NCBI GenBank assembly: GCA_017623295.1
Contig: JAGAPK010000051.1
Coordinates: forward strand, 1-43,433
DNA from: Lachnospiraceae bacterium
Lineage (GTDB): Bacteria > Bacillota > Clostridia > Lachnospirales > Lachnospiraceae
Direction of reading: 5' to 3'
Length of the DNA: 43,433 nt
Shown: positions 40,768 to 43,433 of the stretch, one piece after another
Numbering within the stretch: position 1 is the stretch's first letter
Layout: each line of letters starts with the position of its first letter
Notes under the pieces: generated by a model
The model's database searches: none
What the model saw: only the letters and a program-made list of their open reading frames with translations
What the model was told of the DNA's origin: nothing
Position numbers and translations under genes: made by a program

Positions 40768-41205
40768 CTAAATTCCAAGCCTCGCCTTCAATAATGGTAC
40801 ATACTGCCTGGAAATCATAATCCGCTCGCCATTTTTCATAAGTGCCTCAAATCTGCCGTTAAAGCTTGGACTGAAACTTTTTACCTTCGACAAATTCAGG
40901 ATAACCGATTTGGACACCCGAAAAAAATCCGTTCCCGCATACTGCTTCTCTACTTCATATAATTTCAGTTTTGTTTCATATACATTCTGCTCCAGATAAA
41001 GAAAAACCTTATTATCCACTGCTTCAAAATAATAAATTCCCTGTGGATTTATCTGTACAATTTTATCGCCCTGTCTGACTGCCAGTTTCTCCTGTTTGGC
41101 TTTCAAGGTATTGATAAGCTGTAAAACAGATTCATCCACACTTCGGCATCGGATAATAATCGCTTCTTCTTCCTCTGCTCCGATATCTTCTATAATAATT
41201 TTCAT
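40768..41205 (-). CDS. LytTR-domain transcription regulator
   Basis: A 145-residue regulator without a receiver domain. The first 45 residues are a short acidic region (EDIGAEEEEAIIIRCRS). The rest is a LytTR DNA-binding domain (QGIYYFEAVDNKVFLYLEQN, DFFRVSKSVILNLSKVKSFS, GERIMISRQYVPLLKARLG). Such stand-alone LytTR proteins with a DUF3021 partner control nearby ABC transporter or membrane genes. A 22-base palindrome lies in its promoter region. Confidence 0.88.
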   Translation of the reverse strand: MKIIIEDIGAEEEEAIIIRCRSVDESVLQLINTLKAKQEKLAVRQGDKIVQINPQGIYYFEAVDNKVFLYLEQNVYETKLKLYEVEKQYAGTDFFRVSKSVILNLSKVKSFSPSFNGRFEALMKNGERIMISRQYVPLLKARLGI

Positions 41206-41248
41206 TTTTCCCTCTATTGCGTACTGTTTTTATAAACATTCATAATTA

Positions 41249-41270
41249 TATGATATTTTATTTTATCATA
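41249..41270. promoter_or_regulatory. Palindrome upstream of the LytTR gene
   Basis: TATGATA (41249-41255) and TATCATA (41264-41270) form a perfect inverted repeat with an eight-base AT centre, in the 86 bases between the permease and the LytTR gene. It could be an operator for the LytTR protein; typical LytTR sites are direct repeats, so this is uncertain. Confidence 0.4.
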
Positions 41271-41291
41271 CTTTTATCTTCTTGACACGCA

Positions 41292-42206
41292 TTATCTGTC
41301 ACGTACGGCTCTTTTGCTGCTAATAAAAGCTGCCGCCAGAATTGCAAGGAAACTTAATACTAATATATACGCTGCCTGCATAGCAAAAGTAACTTCATTT
41401 CCGTCTAACATAACGGTAATTCCCATACTTTCCATAAACTCTTCCGTAACTTCCTCCGGCAATCCTGTAAATGTTGTTTCTATCGCTTGTTTTGTACAAA
41501 CAACACGCATCATTGCTGCACCATGTAGAAACGGAAATCCTTTCAAAATGGTAGCAACGTTCTCCGGCATTGCTGATAATGGAAGGTAAATTCCACCTAC
41601 AAATCCAACTAAAGTTCCCACAACCGTCAAAATTCCACTCCATGCACTCTCACTATGAACAAAAAGTGCAACCAGATAGGCAATTGCTGAGTACATAAAT
41701 GTATTTAAGACAATCATTCCTGCCAGCTGCAAGCACTCCATTCCCGTAAGTATTGTCTGCCCGGATACTAATAAATACAGTTCAGCTACACCCAACGTAA
41801 AAAGACACATTACCGTACCAATGCTCCATGCCGAAATTACATAGCCAAGTGCAATCTGCAATCTTTTTATCGGTGTTACATAGAAACTTGCCAGACGATT
41901 ATTGCTTTCATCTCCAATCATATTTCCCATCACAGTCATTGTAACCGTAACTGAATTGCTGAGCAGTATTCCTGCCAAAGTCCAGACTTGTACCAGATAA
42001 CTGGCATTTGCTTTATCCTCATCCGGATTGCGCTTACCGCCCATCTGTGCCAATACCGCAACAATACTGTCACTGTTCATATCCCCCAAGAACAAGATCA
42101 TTAAACCGAGCACAATTAACATTGTCAGGACTGAGAAAAATACCGCCGCTCTATCCCTCGCAAATACAAGTACATTTCTTTTTACCAGATTCTTTACTTC
42201 TTTCAT
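41292..42206 (-). CDS. ABC-2 type exporter permease
   Basis: A 304-residue membrane protein with six helices typical of ABC-2 permeases. FARDRAAVFFSVLTMLIVLG forms the first helix region, a long outside loop follows (about 50-80), and the family's MTVMGNMIGDESNNRLASFY stretch is present. A second outside loop around 210-265 precedes the last helix. The start overlaps the ATPase stop by four bases, so the two are made together. The exported substance is unknown; peptides or antibiotics are common in this class. Confidence 0.9.
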   Translation of the reverse strand: MKEVKNLVKRNVLVFARDRAAVFFSVLTMLIVLGLMILFLGDMNSDSIVAVLAQMGGKRNPDEDKANASYLVQVWTLAGILLSNSVTVTMTVMGNMIGDESNNRLASFYVTPIKRLQIALGYVISAWSIGTVMCLFTLGVAELYLLVSGQTILTGMECLQLAGMIVLNTFMYSAIAYLVALFVHSESAWSGILTVVGTLVGFVGGIYLPLSAMPENVATILKGFPFLHGAAMMRVVCTKQAIETTFTGLPEEVTEEFMESMGITVMLDGNEVTFAMQAAYILVLSFLAILAAAFISSKRAVRDR

Positions 42207-43132
42207 TCTTTTTTTCCCTCCAAATCTTTACCTGTTACATTTAAGAAAACATCATCCATAGACCCCTGCACCAGTTCAAAGCCTTCTATCAAGTTCTTTG
42301 TCTGCTCTATAACCGGCAAAGCTGCCATACTGTCACTCATGCCAATCGAAAGATACTGCTCCTTCTTTTTCCATGAAAATCCCATATTGTGTAAAATATT
42401 CTGTAATTCTGTTTCTTTTTCTGCCTTTGGAATTAATTTCAGTTTATCTTTTGCATAATTTTCTTTTAGCATAAAAGGTGTTCCCTGTTCCTTAATCTGT
42501 CCCGCATCCAGAATCGCAATATTGGATGCCTTCGCTGCTTCTTCCATGTAATGTGTTGTCAGAAATACAGTCATTTGCATTTCTTTCCTTAACTGTTCCA
42601 CGCTTTTCCAGACACTTTTTCTGGTTGCCGGGTCAAGTCCGGTTGTCGGTTCATCTAAGAAAAGAATTTCCGGTTTGTTAATCAGTGCTCTTGCTATTTC
42701 GCATCTTCTTTTCTGCCCGCCGGATAATTTTACAAATCTTCTGTTATAGACATCCTGCAATTCAAGCACCTCACATACATCCTGAATATTTTGTTTTAAT
42801 TTCCGGCTGTCTGTTTCATATAGTGAGCCTCTGATAAAAAGATTTTCTTTTACGCTCAGTCTGTCATCCAGACAGTTATTCTGATAAACAATTCCTATTT
42901 TTCTCCGAATCTGCTCGTTCTCTTTTCCTAGTTGATAACCACAAATTTCCACACTGCCATCTGTGGGTGGATATAGCGTACAAAGCATATTTATCGTAGT
43001 AGACTTTCCTGCCCCATTTACTCCTAAGAAGCCAAACAGTTCACCTTTCTTTATCTGAAAGCTGATATCATCTACCGCCTTTACTTCTTTGAAATATTTT
43101 TTCAAATGACTGACTTGTATTACATTTTCCAT
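42203..43132 (-). CDS. ABC-2 type exporter ATP-binding protein
   Basis: A 309-residue ATPase of the DrrA/CcmA type. Walker A GVNGAGKSTTINML is near 38-51, signature LSGGQKRRCEIARALI near 135-150, Walker B PEILFLDEPTTGLDPATR and the H-loop LTTHYMEEA follow. The last 80 residues form the usual accessory domain. It is first in the cassette: ATPase, permease, LytTR, DUF3021, RsiV-like. Start ATG follows AGGGAG. A weak promoter (TTGTCA-N17-TATGGT) may lie upstream. Confidence 0.93.
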   Translation of the reverse strand: MENVIQVSHLKKYFKEVKAVDDISFQIKKGELFGFLGVNGAGKSTTINMLCTLYPPTDGSVEICGYQLGKENEQIRRKIGIVYQNNCLDDRLSVKENLFIRGSLYETDSRKLKQNIQDVCEVLELQDVYNRRFVKLSGGQKRRCEIARALINKPEILFLDEPTTGLDPATRKSVWKSVEQLRKEMQMTVFLTTHYMEEAAKASNIAILDAGQIKEQGTPFMLKENYAKDKLKLIPKAEKETELQNILHNMGFSWKKKEQYLSIGMSDSMAALPVIEQTKNLIEGFELVQGSMDDVFLNVTGKDLEGKKE

Positions 43133-43299
43133 CTTCTTCTCCCTACATTTCCTATTTTTAGCTTACTCATAGTGACATTTGTATTATTTTTGTTACAGCT
43201 ACACCATATATGCTTTTCATTTTTCTGACAATGAAATTCAGGCAAGGTGTTTTAAGAAGAAAGCAAGATGCAAAATGGTAACGTGAGTTGCACAAAAAA

Positions 43300-43325
43300 G
43301 CTGATGCGCATTATAACGCATCAGC
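43300..43325 (-). terminator. Terminator after ackA
   Basis: GCTGATGCG (43300-43308) and CGCATCAGC (43317-43325) form a perfect stem with an eight-base loop, followed by TTTTTTG on the minus strand. It isolates ackA from the ABC cassette. Confidence 0.9.
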
Positions 43326-43377
43326 CCTCAACATTACCTATTTATTTTATACACATATTTCTCTGGAAATCTGCTCT

Positions 43378-43433
43378 TTACTTTACAATCGCATAGGTTT
43401 CTCTTGCAATCGAAAGTTCTTCATTGGTTGGGA
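43378..43433 (-). CDS. ackA: Acetate kinase, C-terminal end (partial)
   Basis: Only the last 18 codons are in the window: PTNEELSIARETYAIVK and a TAA stop, matching the conserved C-terminus of acetate kinase (TNEEL.IARDT). The 5' end lies beyond the right edge. Acetate kinase makes ATP from acetyl phosphate in fermentation. ackA next to yceD-rpmF-plsX is a common Clostridial order, which supports the call. Confidence 0.82.
   Translation of the reverse strand, partial: PTNEELSIARETYAIVK

Noticed and set aside
43133-43299. A small gene between the ABC ATPase and ackA
   Set aside because: No open frame with a start and ribosome site was visible; the stretch appears to be promoter and leader sequence only.
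1-43433. CRISPR arrays, transposons, prophage or rRNA/tRNA genes
   Set aside because: I found no spaced direct repeats of CRISPR type, no transposase, integrase or phage proteins, and no rRNA or tRNA sequence.

Overview
The window looks like chromosomal DNA from a low-GC, anaerobic Firmicute of the class Clostridia, most likely a member of the Lachnospiraceae. The reasons are AT-rich intergenic DNA, sigma-A promoters of TTGACA-N17-TATAAT type, strong AGGAGG ribosome binding sites, rho-independent terminators, and a gene order typical of that group: ackA, yceD (DUF177), rpmF, plsX, acpP, rnc, smc, ftsY and then ylxM, ffh, rpsP, khpA, rimM, trmD, rplS, lepB, rbgA, rnhB, ylqG, ylqH, yraN. Assignment below family level is not supported by anything I can see. 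Almost every gene is on the minus strand; only metF, prs and a small chemotaxis-like gene are on the plus strand.

Layout from left to right. 1-1001: metF on the plus strand behind a possible structured leader. 1104-5517 (minus): a DUF512/PDZ FeS protein, der, plsY and gpsA, whose leader is a GC-rich repeat-like element. 5783-6976: prs, divergent from that operon. 7052-10291 (minus): a response regulator and a large membrane sensor kinase. 10403-20916 (minus): the long translation, secretion and ribosome-assembly block from ylxM down to pgeF, interrupted by terminators after khpA and rplS. 21118-21432 (plus): a 104-residue protein resembling only the tip of a chemotaxis receptor. 21560-31729 (minus): an accessory block inserted between ftsY and ylxM. 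It holds a BMP-type nucleoside ABC importer, a DUF1905-C39-like fusion protein, an AraC regulator, a membrane-anchored GH25 lysozyme, a YitT transporter-like protein and threonine ammonia-lyase. 31821-39226 (minus): the yceD-rpmF-plsX-acpP-rnc-smc-ftsY housekeeping block. 39306-43132 (minus): a second accessory block between yceD and ackA, made of an ABC-2 exporter, a LytTR regulator, a DUF3021 membrane protein and a protein with an RsiV/DUF3298-like outer domain. 43378-43433: the 3' end of ackA.

The genes group into a few jobs. Membrane lipid synthesis is represented by plsX, acpP, plsY and gpsA. Co-translational protein targeting and secretion is represented by ffh, ftsY, ylxM and two signal peptidases. 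Ribosome production and RNA processing are represented by rpsP, rplS, rpmF, rimM, trmD, rbgA, der, rnc and khpA. Chromosome organisation is represented by smc. No rRNA, tRNA, CRISPR array, transposase or prophage gene is visible. The most interesting unexplained pieces are the GC-rich element that makes up the whole 5' leader of the DUF512 operon, the DUF1905-C39 fusion, the minimal chemotaxis-tip protein, the metF leader, and the LytTR/DUF3021/RsiV-like cassette. I see no clear-cut new large system; these are candidates rather than demonstrated discoveries.
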